A program made the translations under genes and the position numbers. The notes beneath the pieces are model-generated. The model was given only the letters and a program-made list of their open reading frames with translations. It did no database searches and had not been told where the DNA came from. Positions 28,055 through 36,962 of a stretch of 64,000 nucleotides of DNA are shown here, piece by piece (within the stretch, counting starts at the first letter, position 1; each line of letters opens with the position of its first letter). The stretch spans positions 992,001-1,056,000 of the forward strand of contig NZ_CP009244.1 in the NCBI RefSeq assembly GCF_001941425.1. The letters run 5' to 3'. This DNA is from Corynebacterium ammoniagenes DSM 20306. GTDB lineage: Bacteria; Actinomycetota; Actinomycetes; Mycobacteriales; Mycobacteriaceae.

Positions 28055-29392
28055 ATGAGTAGCCAACACGAATTCGTCCTGCGCACCGTTGAAGAACGCG
28101 ATATTCGCTTTATTCGATTGTGGTTTACAGACCTCATGGGCGGATTGAAATCAGTGGTGATGAGCCCCTCGGAGCTGGAATCAGCATTTGATGAAGGCGT
28201 GGGCTTTGACGGCTCGTCGATTGAGGGCTTTTCGCGTATTTCGGAATCCGACAATATCGCGATGCCGGATCCCTCCACGTTCCAGGTGTTGCCCTTTGAG
28301 CAGGCCGTGCCGGATATGCAGGCTGCACGCATGTTTTGTGATGTCATCATGCCGGATGGTCAGCCCTCATTAATTGACCCGCGCCATATCCTTCGGCGCC
28401 AGGTACAAGCAGCGGCTGCCGATGGCTTTACCTGCATGGCCTCACCTGAAATTGAGTTCTTCCTGCTCAAGCAGACGGAAGATTTAGAAAACCTGCAGCC
28501 GACAGATAATGGCGGCTACTTCGATCAGGCAACGCACAATGACGTGCCGCTATTTCGTCGGGAAGCAATCCTGGCCTTGGAATCTATGGGCATTGCCACG
28601 GAGTTCTCGCATCATGAAACCGCGCCGGGCCAACAAGAAATTGACCTACGCCACGCCGATGTCATGAGCATGGCCGATAACATCATGACCTTCCGCTACA
28701 TCATCAAACAGGTCGCGGTGCGCCAGGGTGTGAGTGCGACTTTCATGCCGAAGCCTTTTGAGCAGTGGTCGGGCTCCGGCATGCACACGCATTTGTCATT
28801 ATTTGAAGGCGAATCCAATGCCTTCCATGATCCAGATGATGAATTTTCCTTATCGGATACCGCGAAGCAATTTATCGCCGGCATCTTGGAACACGCGCCG
28901 GAATTTACGGCAATTACCAACCAGTGGTCCAATTCCTATAAGCGCCTGCAATTTGGCAATGAGGCTCCCGGCACCGCGACGTGGGGAGTGTCCAATCGCT
29001 CCGCCATGGTGCGAGTGCCTACCTATCGCCTCGGCAAAGAAGAATCCCGCCGGGTGGAAATTCGCTCCGTCGACGCCGGCGTGAATCCCTACCTGGGTTA
29101 TGCGGTGCTATTGGCAGCAGGGCTCAAAGGCATCCGCGAAGGCTACGAACTAGGGGATCCGGCAGAAGACGATGTGCATTCGCTCACCCGTCGCGAGCGC
29201 CGGGCCATGGGGTATAAGGACTTGCCAACCTCGCTCGATCACAGCCTGCGCATGTTAGAAGGCTCCGATTTCATGGCGGAGGTCTTAGGCGAGCATGTCT
29301 TTGAATTCTTCTTGCGCGCGAAGTGGGATGAGTGGCACAACTACCAAAAGCAGATCACCACGTATGAATTGGCCAATAACCTCAATTTATAA
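28055..29392 (+). CDS. glnA2: type I glutamine synthetase GlnA2
   Basis: 446 residues from the ATG at 28055. It has the glutamine synthetase core: GFDGSSIEGF, the metal ligands in SPEIEFFLL, GQQEIDLRH and GSGMHTHLSL, and NRSAMVRVP. The size matches GlnA2 of mycobacteria and C. glutamicum. The loop that carries the adenylylated tyrosine in GlnA is DDVHSLTRRERRAMG here, without that Tyr, so GlnE should not modify it. glnE follows after 27 bases in the same operon. Its cellular role is less central than GlnA's; some homologs use polyamines or other amines. Confidence 0.93.
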   Translation: MSSQHEFVLRTVEERDIRFIRLWFTDLMGGLKSVVMSPSELESAFDEGVGFDGSSIEGFSRISESDNIAMPDPSTFQVLPFEQAVPDMQAARMFCDVIMPDGQPSLIDPRHILRRQVQAAAADGFTCMASPEIEFFLLKQTEDLENLQPTDNGGYFDQATHNDVPLFRREAILALESMGIATEFSHHETAPGQQEIDLRHADVMSMADNIMTFRYIIKQVAVRQGVSATFMPKPFEQWSGSGMHTHLSLFEGESNAFHDPDDEFSLSDTAKQFIAGILEHAPEFTAITNQWSNSYKRLQFGNEAPGTATWGVSNRSAMVRVPTYRLGKEESRRVEIRSVDAGVNPYLGYAVLLAAGLKGIREGYELGDPAEDDVHSLTRRERRAMGYKDLPTSLDHSLRMLEGSDFMAEVLGEHVFEFFLRAKWDEWHNYQKQITTYELANNLNL

Positions 29393-29419
29393 ACGCACCA
29401 TCGATAGGAGGATAAATCT

Positions 29420-32400
29420 GTGACGCGCATCGATCTGCCCTCACCAGCTACTTTAGGGCTCAGTAGGCCCACGGCAGCAGAAGATCTCAAAGAACTTGGG
29501 TGGGATCACGAAGCCGCTGTGCCGCTGGTGTGGTGCATCGCCGCCGCAGGCGATCCAGATGGGGCATTAAACACCATGGTGCGCATCTACTCATCGTTCG
29601 ACGAGTCAGAAAAAGAGCGGCTGACGCAGGCGCTTATCGATGACGAGGCGCTGCGCGTTCGCCTGATCGCGCTTCTTGGCGGATCCACCGCGCTAGGAGA
29701 TCACCTCGCTGCGAACCCGCAGCTGTGGGAAGAATTAGTGCTGCCGCTGCCAGAGCCTACCGAGATGATGCAAGAACTGCTCGGGGTCATTGACGCACAA
29801 CCTGCTAGTTACCTCGAGAGCGAGCAGAACGCAGCTGATTCCGCATCGGCCGATCCCGCATCGGAGGATCTGTCCACCCCGGGGACCTATCGCGCCAGGA
29901 TAGAAGAAGCTGAAGCCCGGCCTTTGCTGAAATCCACGTATCGGACCTTGATGATGCGTCTGGCCGCCCATGATTTGGCGGGAAGCTTCTACTCCCGCAA
30001 GGGCCAAACCCAAGGCCAGCCCACCGTGGAATTTCGCACGGTCACTGCGCTCACCACCGCGCTTGCCGATGCCGCACTCACCGCTGCTTTAGCCCTTGCC
30101 GTACGCACGGTCTGCGGGGACGACGATTTGCCCATGCAGTTAGCTGTTATCGCTATGGGCAAATGCGGGGCGAAAGAACTGAACTACATCTCGGATGTGG
30201 ACGTCATCTTTGTCGGCGAGCCGGTGGCAGCCGGTGATGAAGAAGGCCAAAAGGCCATGCGCAAGGCCACGCGGGTAGCGGCGGAATTTAACCGCATCGG
30301 TACTAATTGCTTCTTCGAAGTCGATGCCAACCTGCGCCCGGAAGGTAAATCGGGAGCTTTAGTCCGTACCTTGGATTCCCACGTGAAGTACTACAAGCGC
30401 TGGGCGGAGACGTGGGAGTTTCAAGCGCAGCTAAAACAACGTCCCCAGACCGGGTTTATGCCACTGGGGCAGCAGTACGCCGAGACCATCGGGCCGATGG
30501 TGTGGGAGGCATCGCAGCGCGAATCCTTCGTTGAAGATGTGCAATCCATGCGCCGGCGCGTATTAGAAAGCGTGCCGGATTCATTGAAAAACCGCGAGTT
30601 AAAACTCGGCGTGGGTGGTCTGCGCGATGTGGAATTTGCGGTGCAGTTACTGCAATTAGTCCATGGCCGCTCCGACGAATCTCTGCGCACGCTCGCTACC
30701 GTGGATGCGCTCGAGGCGCTGATTTCGGCAGGGTATGTCGGCCGCGAGGACGGCAACCAGCTCATCGAGGCGTATGAATTCTTGCGGTTATTAGAACACC
30801 GCTTGCAGCTGGAGCGCTTTCGTCGCACGCACACCATGCCGCCGAATGATGATAAAGACACCTTAGAGTGGCTGGCGAATGTGTCTGGATTTACCGCCCA
30901 AGGCGCTAATTCGGCATCGACGATGATGAATAAGTACTTAAAGACGGTGCGCTTGCAAATCTCCGAGCTGCACTCGCGCTTGTTCTACCGTCCACTGCTC
31001 AACTCTGTGGTGTCCATGAGCCCCGAAGAGCTCAGGCTCACCCCGCAGGCAGCCAAGCTGCAGTTGGCAGCTTTGGGATATCAAGCGCCCGATCGCGCCT
31101 TCGAGCATCTCACCGCCTTGGCCGCAGGTTCATCGCGCAAGGCGCGTATCCAAGCGATCTTGTTGCCGACGTTGATGGAGTGGCTAGCAGAGACCGCCGA
31201 CCCAGATGCCGGATTGCTCAACTACCGCAAGCTGTCTGATGCCGCCTTTGACCGAACCTGGTTTTTACGCATGTTGCGTGATGAGGGAATAGTCGGCAAG
31301 CGCTTAATGCGTATCTTAGGCACCTCGCCCTATACCGCCGACCTCATCATTGCTGCACCAGAAGTGGTTAAGCAGCTTTCCGATGGCTCCGATGGCCCGA
31401 AGCTTTTAGATACCACCCCGGAACAGGTATCTTCCGCGCTGCTCAGCGCAGCCAAGCGCCACAGTGATCCGGATAAGGCAGTGAGCGTGGCGCGCTCTTT
31501 ACGGCGCGTGGAACTAGCACGCATTGCCTCCGGCGATCTGCTGGGCTACCTCGATGTCCAGCAAGTCTGCCGGGAACTATCTACGATTTGGGCAGCGGTG
31601 CTGGAAGCAGCCCTGCGCGCCGAGATCCGCGGCTGGCTGCATAGCGAAAGCACCGAGGGATCCTCGCCACGTCCGCTGGCGCGCATCGCCGTGATTGGTA
31701 TGGGACGCCTCGGTGGCATGGAATTAGGCTTTGGCTCCGATGCCGATGTCATGGTCGTGGCAGAACCTGCGCCCGGTGTGGATGAGACGAGGGCATTGAA
31801 ATGGGCGATAGGGATCATCGACAAGCTGCGAACCCGCCTTGCCAAACCATCGGGTGATCCGCCCCTGGAAGTGGACCTCGGGCTACGTCCGGAAGGACGC
31901 TCCGGGGCTATTGTGCGCACGGTGGAAAGCTTTGACCGCTACTACCAGCAATGGGGTGAGCCATGGGAGATGCAAGCCCTGCTGCGTGCTGCTTTTTTCG
32001 CCGGCGATGAAGAAGTAGGGCAGCGGTTTATCGAGGTGATTGATAAATACCGTTATCCCGACGACGGAGTGTCCCAGTCAACGATTCGCGCCATTCGCCG
32101 CATGAAAGCCCGCGTGGATAATGAACGTCTGCCTCGTGGTGCCGACCGCAACACGCACACCAAGCTCGGCCGTGGTGGGCTAAGCGATGTGGAATGGACC
32201 GTGCAGCTTTTAACGATGATGCATGCGCACAAGCACCCCGAACTGCACAACCCGTCGACGCTGGGCACCTTAGATGCCTTGGAAGAAACCGGAGTGCTGC
32301 CAGCAGAGCAGGTCGAAAGCCTGCGGGAAGCATGGCTGATGGCCACCGATGCCCGCAACGCCTTGGTACTCGTGCGCGGCAAACGCGTGGACCAACTGCC

Positions 32401-32560
32401 CACCCCAGGGCTGCAACTGGCGCAAGTAGCTGGTGCTGCCGGCTGGAAACCGGAAGAAAACCAATACTTCTTGGATGCCTACCTCAAAGCAACACGACAT
32501 GCGCGCCGGGTTGTCGATGAAGTCTTTTGGGGCGAAGCTGAAACCATGGAACCTGGCTAA
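29420..32560 (+). CDS. glnE: glutamine synthetase adenylyltransferase / adenylyl-removing enzyme
   Basis: 1046 residues, GTG start behind AGGAGG. Two nucleotidyltransferase domains are visible: the N-terminal deadenylylating one with the motif SDVDVIFV near residue 257, and the C-terminal adenylylating one with GRLGGMELGFGSDADVMVV near 761–779. Each is followed by a helical GlnD-like regulatory segment (GVGGLRDVEFAVQLLQL; GRGGLSDVEWTVQLL). The enzyme attaches or removes AMP at a tyrosine of GlnA in response to nitrogen status. GlnA at 42779 carries the target Tyr406. Cotranscribed with glnA2. Confidence 0.96.
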   Translation: MTRIDLPSPATLGLSRPTAAEDLKELGWDHEAAVPLVWCIAAAGDPDGALNTMVRIYSSFDESEKERLTQALIDDEALRVRLIALLGGSTALGDHLAANPQLWEELVLPLPEPTEMMQELLGVIDAQPASYLESEQNAADSASADPASEDLSTPGTYRARIEEAEARPLLKSTYRTLMMRLAAHDLAGSFYSRKGQTQGQPTVEFRTVTALTTALADAALTAALALAVRTVCGDDDLPMQLAVIAMGKCGAKELNYISDVDVIFVGEPVAAGDEEGQKAMRKATRVAAEFNRIGTNCFFEVDANLRPEGKSGALVRTLDSHVKYYKRWAETWEFQAQLKQRPQTGFMPLGQQYAETIGPMVWEASQRESFVEDVQSMRRRVLESVPDSLKNRELKLGVGGLRDVEFAVQLLQLVHGRSDESLRTLATVDALEALISAGYVGREDGNQLIEAYEFLRLLEHRLQLERFRRTHTMPPNDDKDTLEWLANVSGFTAQGANSASTMMNKYLKTVRLQISELHSRLFYRPLLNSVVSMSPEELRLTPQAAKLQLAALGYQAPDRAFEHLTALAAGSSRKARIQAILLPTLMEWLAETADPDAGLLNYRKLSDAAFDRTWFLRMLRDEGIVGKRLMRILGTSPYTADLIIAAPEVVKQLSDGSDGPKLLDTTPEQVSSALLSAAKRHSDPDKAVSVARSLRRVELARIASGDLLGYLDVQQVCRELSTIWAAVLEAALRAEIRGWLHSESTEGSSPRPLARIAVIGMGRLGGMELGFGSDADVMVVAEPAPGVDETRALKWAIGIIDKLRTRLAKPSGDPPLEVDLGLRPEGRSGAIVRTVESFDRYYQQWGEPWEMQALLRAAFFAGDEEVGQRFIEVIDKYRYPDDGVSQSTIRAIRRMKARVDNERLPRGADRNTHTKLGRGGLSDVEWTVQLLTMMHAHKHPELHNPSTLGTLDALEETGVLPAEQVESLREAWLMATDARNALVLVRGKRVDQLPTPGLQLAQVAGAAGWKPEENQYFLDAYLKATRHARRVVDEVFWGEAETMEPG

Positions 32561-32568
32561 TCCTGGTG

Positions 32569-32594
32569 CCGGGTATCCCCTAAGAGATACCCGG
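32569..32594 (+). terminator. terminator after glnE
   Basis: CCGGGTATC and GATACCCGG form a perfect 9-bp stem with an 8-base loop, 9 bases after the glnE stop, followed by a moderately T-rich stretch. Confidence 0.65.
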
Positions 32595-32714
32595 ATTTAA
32601 CCCTGATTTTTATTGTGATCCCTTTCTAGTTGGTGGCCAAGTGCATAAGCTGGGCAGTATCAGCCGCGCTACCGGTGCGGCCGGCTCTATCCCAACGGAA
32701 GGATCACCGTAACC

Positions 32715-33959
32715 ATGGCTCTCATCATTTCCATAGAGCTCAACAACGCAACCTTTGAAGACCTCGCCACCCTCGTATCGACCGCAGGTGCTGCCGGGGC
32801 AGATGATTCCACCACCATTGAAATCGACAATGACGCGCAAGTACTGCGCGTCATCATTGACAACCCCATCGCACCCGATATCGACACCACCGATCCCACA
32901 ATGTTTACCTTCTTCGGTCACGATGGCGATGACATTGATGACATTGATGACTACGAGGGCTTTGACGACTTCGACCCGAGCTTTGAAGACCCACGCGGCT
33001 TCGAAGACTTTGAAGAACCCGACTACAACGGTGGCTCTCGCCGCAGCGCGCCGGGCTCATTTGATATCTCCGGCGCCATCAATGACTTCATAGAAAACAT
33101 CGCCGATGAATTACCCTTCGGCAACCGTCGCGACCGCAATCGTGATCGAGGCCGTGACCGCAACCGTGACCGAGGCCGTGGATTCGGCCCTCGCGGCCCA
33201 GGCTCTGGCTTTGGCGGGTATAACCCCAATGGCTTCCCACCCGCCGATTACCTCTACGGCCTGGCAGAAGACTACTTCCGAGACTTTGGGTACCGCGGCA
33301 ATACGGGGCGCGATAACCCACCACGGGACAACTTTGACGATGATCCGCTTCAGGATGATTTTTACACCGATGACCCCCGCGACGATGGCACCCGCGATGG
33401 CCGCGGTGGCGAGCGTGGTGATGGCCGCGATGGCGGACGCGGTGACGAGCGAGAGCAAGGAAAGCAGCGTCCGAATAATCCTTTCGACAATCCATTTATG
33501 CCGCCCTTTGGACAGTCGAATACTCCCGGGTCAAACCCTGGAAATGACTTCGGCGAGCTGCGCCATGCCGGCGAGAGCTTCTTTAAAGGTCTGTCGGATT
33601 TCATCAATGACCAAGTCGATCGCCGTAGCGAAGGCGGCGATGGTCAGCGCAAGCGCGGGACACGCCCTGGACGTAATTCCAACAACGGCTATGGCAGCTT
33701 TACCGATCCGGCCCAAGATGATGAACATCCTGAAGGCACCTCACGCGATGACCGCGAGACCGAGGAGAAGCTAGGCGCATTCGAAGATTTTCCGGGCTTT
33801 AACTACCTCGATGATATTGGGGACCTCGACGACTCCAACTCCACAGATACACCTGGCGGTAATGACTCCTCAGAAGAAGACGGTGAATACAGCCCCGGCG
33901 ATGAGGACCGCAAAGACGGCCCCAATGGAAAAGACGATGATTCGAAGGATAATAACTAG
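32715..33959 (+). CDS. highly charged, mostly disordered protein of unknown function
   Basis: 414 residues. Only the first 60 (ALIISIELNNATFEDLATLV, then VLRVIIDN) look folded, as an alpha/beta unit. The rest is low complexity: Asp/Glu/Phe-rich (DDIDDIDDYEGFDDFDPSF), an Arg/Asp repeat around residues 140–155 (RDRNRDRGRD repeated), Gly/Pro/Asn-rich spacers, and a strongly acidic C-terminus. No signal peptide. The ATG follows GAAGGA. The alternating charge blocks resemble sticker-and-spacer proteins that form condensates or scaffolds. It precedes a membrane protein and an ATPase gene on the same strand. Confidence 0.75.
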   Translation: MALIISIELNNATFEDLATLVSTAGAAGADDSTTIEIDNDAQVLRVIIDNPIAPDIDTTDPTMFTFFGHDGDDIDDIDDYEGFDDFDPSFEDPRGFEDFEEPDYNGGSRRSAPGSFDISGAINDFIENIADELPFGNRRDRNRDRGRDRNRDRGRGFGPRGPGSGFGGYNPNGFPPADYLYGLAEDYFRDFGYRGNTGRDNPPRDNFDDDPLQDDFYTDDPRDDGTRDGRGGERGDGRDGGRGDEREQGKQRPNNPFDNPFMPPFGQSNTPGSNPGNDFGELRHAGESFFKGLSDFINDQVDRRSEGGDGQRKRGTRPGRNSNNGYGSFTDPAQDDEHPEGTSRDDRETEEKLGAFEDFPGFNYLDDIGDLDDSNSTDTPGGNDSSEEDGEYSPGDEDRKDGPNGKDDDSKDNN

Positions 33960-34089
33960 GTCTTAGCCAGCGTAGAGGCGGCTGAGAGTATCAACACGGC
34001 CTAGTAGAAGCCGGCGGCGCGCGAGTATACTTACTTTCGCGTCGCCCACGGCGTTTTATACCGTCACGTCAATAGGACTGCATGTCACT

Positions 34090-34704
34090 ATGACTGAGCT
34101 TGAGAAAAGGACAACGGCACTAAGGATGGCCTTTACTTCCGCAGCCCCAACAGGACACCCCGATGACCGGGGTACCTATACCGACCGCAGGAAACGCCAA
34201 CTGATCACCCGCGCGGTGTGGCTGTGGCTCGGTGGTGTTGTTGTCATAACCGTCGTCGCTGTTGCCTTTATCCTGCATGGCATGTCCAACCGTCCTGCCG
34301 AAGGATCGGTCACGGTCGGGGAGGCCATCGCTGGTACTGAATCAGCAACGGGCGCAGAGGCCGCTGAAACTGAGGGCGGTGAAAGTGGTGAAGCGGGTAC
34401 TCAGCAATACCCGGGCTACCGCTTAGTTGAGCTTGCCTCGGCGCTGGGACTGCCCAATGGTGCGGTTCCTGATGGTGCATTTGAAATGGGCATGAGCCAC
34501 GACCAGGCGCGGATTTATTTGATGGATTTAGTCAATCAAGCAGTCACCAAGGGCGTATTAACGCCAGCGGAAGCCGATGGTGTGCTCAAGGCTTTTGAAG
34601 CTGGACTAGTCAGCGCACCGGTGAATATCACCGAAGATAAAGATGGCGCTTCAGCTGATAACAGCGAAAGCGCTGACACTGAACGAGTAGGCAGCAGCAA
34701 CTAA
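34090..34704 (+). CDS. single-pass membrane protein, hypothetical
   Basis: 204 residues with a cytoplasmic basic segment (TDRRKRQLITR), one transmembrane helix near 43–63 (WLWLGGVVVITVVAVAFIL) and an outer domain. The outer part has an Ala/Glu/Gly linker and a helical unit near 118–180 (RLVELASALGLPNGAVPDG, then a Met/Asp-rich helix pair) that resembles a short SHOCT- or peptidoglycan-type module but is not assigned. It lies between the disordered protein gene and the ATPase gene. Confidence 0.7.
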   Translation: MTELEKRTTALRMAFTSAAPTGHPDDRGTYTDRRKRQLITRAVWLWLGGVVVITVVAVAFILHGMSNRPAEGSVTVGEAIAGTESATGAEAAETEGGESGEAGTQQYPGYRLVELASALGLPNGAVPDGAFEMGMSHDQARIYLMDLVNQAVTKGVLTPAEADGVLKAFEAGLVSAPVNITEDKDGASADNSESADTERVGSSN

Positions 34705-34728
34705 ACCTGGTCACAGAAAGGCCGACTA

Positions 34729-35706
34729 ATGATCCTGCGCAGCGTTAAATTTCTTTCTCAACCACGTTCCCCGCAGGATGTGGCTGAGGATTCTCACTAC
34801 TTTGATGGCGCTGCGACCATCCCCGGAATTCGGCGGGCTCTAGAGCGTGAACGCAAGCGCGGTGCCCAGCATGTCGAGCAGAAATTGAACCAAGATGTGC
34901 CGGCTGATGCATCAGGAAGCCGCGTGGATTCGCCGTGGGCCTGGAAGTTGCCGCTGGTCAAACACATTAACAGCCGCGGGGGACTGCGCTTTTCGCAACC
35001 GGTTACTCTGATTGCGGGCGATAATGGCTCGGGAAAATCAACCTTTTTAGAATCCGTTGCGTTGAATTTGGGCTTTAGCGTGATCGGTGGGCGTTATGGA
35101 AATTCCGATGCCCCCAAGGCCACAGGCACGGAAGCAGCATTGAGCTGGTACATGCTCTGCGAACTCAATGAACCAATCCTGCGCGGGTACTATCTGCGCT
35201 CTGAAACTCATGCGTTAATGCTGGCCATTGATAGTGACCCGAAAGAAGCCGCTGGCCGCAATCATCTAGATCCTGAGTTGGATTTATCCCGACGTTCCCA
35301 CGGCGAGTCTATTTTTGATGTGCTGGGCGAACACGTTGATGGCAAAGGCTTATATATCTTCGATGAGCCAGAAGCCGGTTTGTCAGTAGTGCGGCAGATG
35401 ACATTGCTCGCAGAGATTGAGCAAGCAGTAGCGCGTGGTGCGCAGTTTATTATCGCCACCCATTCACCGATTCTGCTGGCCGCACGCCAATCACAGATTC
35501 TGGAAATCGGTGAGGATGAGGTCAGCTTTCCGCGTTGGGAGGACACCGAAGCAGTGCGTGCGACGCGTGAATTTTTCGCTGACCCACGCGCCGCGTTGGA
35601 CTCAGTCTTCGGTGACGGTCTCCATCCGGATTTTGCGGGGGCGAGTGCCGCCGCGCGTGACCAAGATACCGAGCAGACCGATGCTCCATACAACGAGTAC
35701 CGCTAG
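34729..35706 (+). CDS. AAA/ABC-type ATPase
   Basis: 325-residue cytoplasmic ATPase of the AAA_21-like group. Walker A is GDNGSGKST near 96–104, the ABC-type signature is SHGES near 185, Walker B is GLYIFDEPEAGLS near 206–218, and the switch His is in IIATHSP. Relatives include RecF/SMC-like single-domain ATPases and genes found in phage defence and DNA metabolism, but many are housekeeping. No partner nuclease is adjacent. The last 105 bases overlap the antisense 3' end of the MFS gene. Confidence 0.88.
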   Translation: MILRSVKFLSQPRSPQDVAEDSHYFDGAATIPGIRRALERERKRGAQHVEQKLNQDVPADASGSRVDSPWAWKLPLVKHINSRGGLRFSQPVTLIAGDNGSGKSTFLESVALNLGFSVIGGRYGNSDAPKATGTEAALSWYMLCELNEPILRGYYLRSETHALMLAIDSDPKEAAGRNHLDPELDLSRRSHGESIFDVLGEHVDGKGLYIFDEPEAGLSVVRQMTLLAEIEQAVARGAQFIIATHSPILLAARQSQILEIGEDEVSFPRWEDTEAVRATREFFADPRAALDSVFGDGLHPDFAGASAAARDQDTEQTDAPYNEYR

Positions 35707-36924
35707 CGCGGCATAACGGAAATCGCCCCACTCGAAGGCTTCGCCGCCCGAGTGCTTATCCAAGAGGATACCGAAGAGCTGCGCGGCAATCATGCCGGCG
35801 GTAAAGCCGCCCATATTGGCCAAACCGGTTGCGGTGGCAACAACCTTGCGGTCGAGGGTCTCACGAATCTGGTCAAAGCCGTAGTTAGAGGATGGCGAGC
35901 AAATCGCAATCAAAATAGCCATGCCGATGATCATCGCGAGCCCGCGTGGGTTCGGGGTGGCGAAAAACAGGATCCATGCCGCCAAGTGCAATAGCGAAAG
36001 GAAGAATGCGGCCAAGTCGCGGTTGCGTCCCGCGCGGGAGGAAATCTTTCCGTGGAAGGGACTGACCACCATCATGGCCAGAGAGTTGACGGTGAGCACA
36101 AGGCCAGCCTGCGCAGACGATAGACCCATGGATTCGGTCATCATGGGCACGCCCCACATCATGATGAAGACAAGGTTGGCGTGTAGTCCCGCATAGTGAA
36201 TAAAAAAGCCTTGCCACGTCGCCCGGGAGCTAGCGGCGAGCTTGATTTGCTTGCCAATCGAGAGGGCAGGCTCGTCTTTCTCCACCGTTTTCTCGGTGTA
36301 CACGCCGGCGGTTTCCGGAGTATCCGCCACAGCAATGGCAGCCACGATCGCGATGAGGATGACTACAGCACCCAGCGAGACGAAGGCGATGGACCAGCTG
36401 GTGGCATTGAGCAGCCACAAAAATGGCACGGCCGAGAGGAACTGACCCAGCTGACCAAAGGCTGCAGTAACGGCCGTAATCATCGGCGTACGGTGCAACG
36501 GGAACCAGAAAGGCAAAAGGCGCATTACGGACAGGAAGGCCGTCGCGTCACCGGCACCGATAAGCACACGCGCACCAATTGCCACGCCATATGAGGTGGT
36601 CAGACCCAAAACAAGCTGACCGATACCCATGATGACCGCACCAATGACCAACAGCTTGCGCGGGCCGAAACGGTCAATTAAAAGACCTGTGGGAACCTGC
36701 GCGAGTGCATAGGTACCAATCTGAATGGAGGCAAAGACCGCGATGCGGGATGCGTCGACATCGAAACGCGCAATAGCTTCCACACCGGCAACACCGAAGG
36801 ACGTACGGCCAAAAATGGCGCCGACATAAACAATCAGCGCGGCAATCCAGACCGTTAGAGCTTTGGTCGTTACAACTTCACGTGGGTTCGGGCGGGGATC
36901 TTTCTCGAATTCAGGGGTAGACAC
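35602..36924 (-). CDS. MFS transporter
   Basis: 440 residues from a GTG at 36924 (VSTPEFEKD). An ATG further upstream at 36978 would place the start inside the thrC 5' region and is not preferred. About 12 membrane segments; the MFS loop motif between helices 2 and 3 reads GLLIDRFGPRKLL. The layout is that of a drug or organic-anion transporter in the ACS/NNP range; the substrate is unknown. It diverges from thrC by 38 bases. Its last 105 bases overlap the convergent ATPase gene. Confidence 0.9.
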   Translation of the reverse strand: MSTPEFEKDPRPNPREVVTTKALTVWIAALIVYVGAIFGRTSFGVAGVEAIARFDVDASRIAVFASIQIGTYALAQVPTGLLIDRFGPRKLLVIGAVIMGIGQLVLGLTTSYGVAIGARVLIGAGDATAFLSVMRLLPFWFPLHRTPMITAVTAAFGQLGQFLSAVPFLWLLNATSWSIAFVSLGAVVILIAIVAAIAVADTPETAGVYTEKTVEKDEPALSIGKQIKLAASSRATWQGFFIHYAGLHANLVFIMMWGVPMMTESMGLSSAQAGLVLTVNSLAMMVVSPFHGKISSRAGRNRDLAAFFLSLLHLAAWILFFATPNPRGLAMIIGMAILIAICSPSSNYGFDQIRETLDRKVVATATGLANMGGFTAGMIAAQLFGILLDKHSGGEAFEWGDFRYAALAVLVVWSIGLLGILVTRGGTRPRKIRMETVTED

Positions 36925-36962
36925 GTGTCGTAAGTGTACTCCGAGGAAGTAAGGTATTGGAC

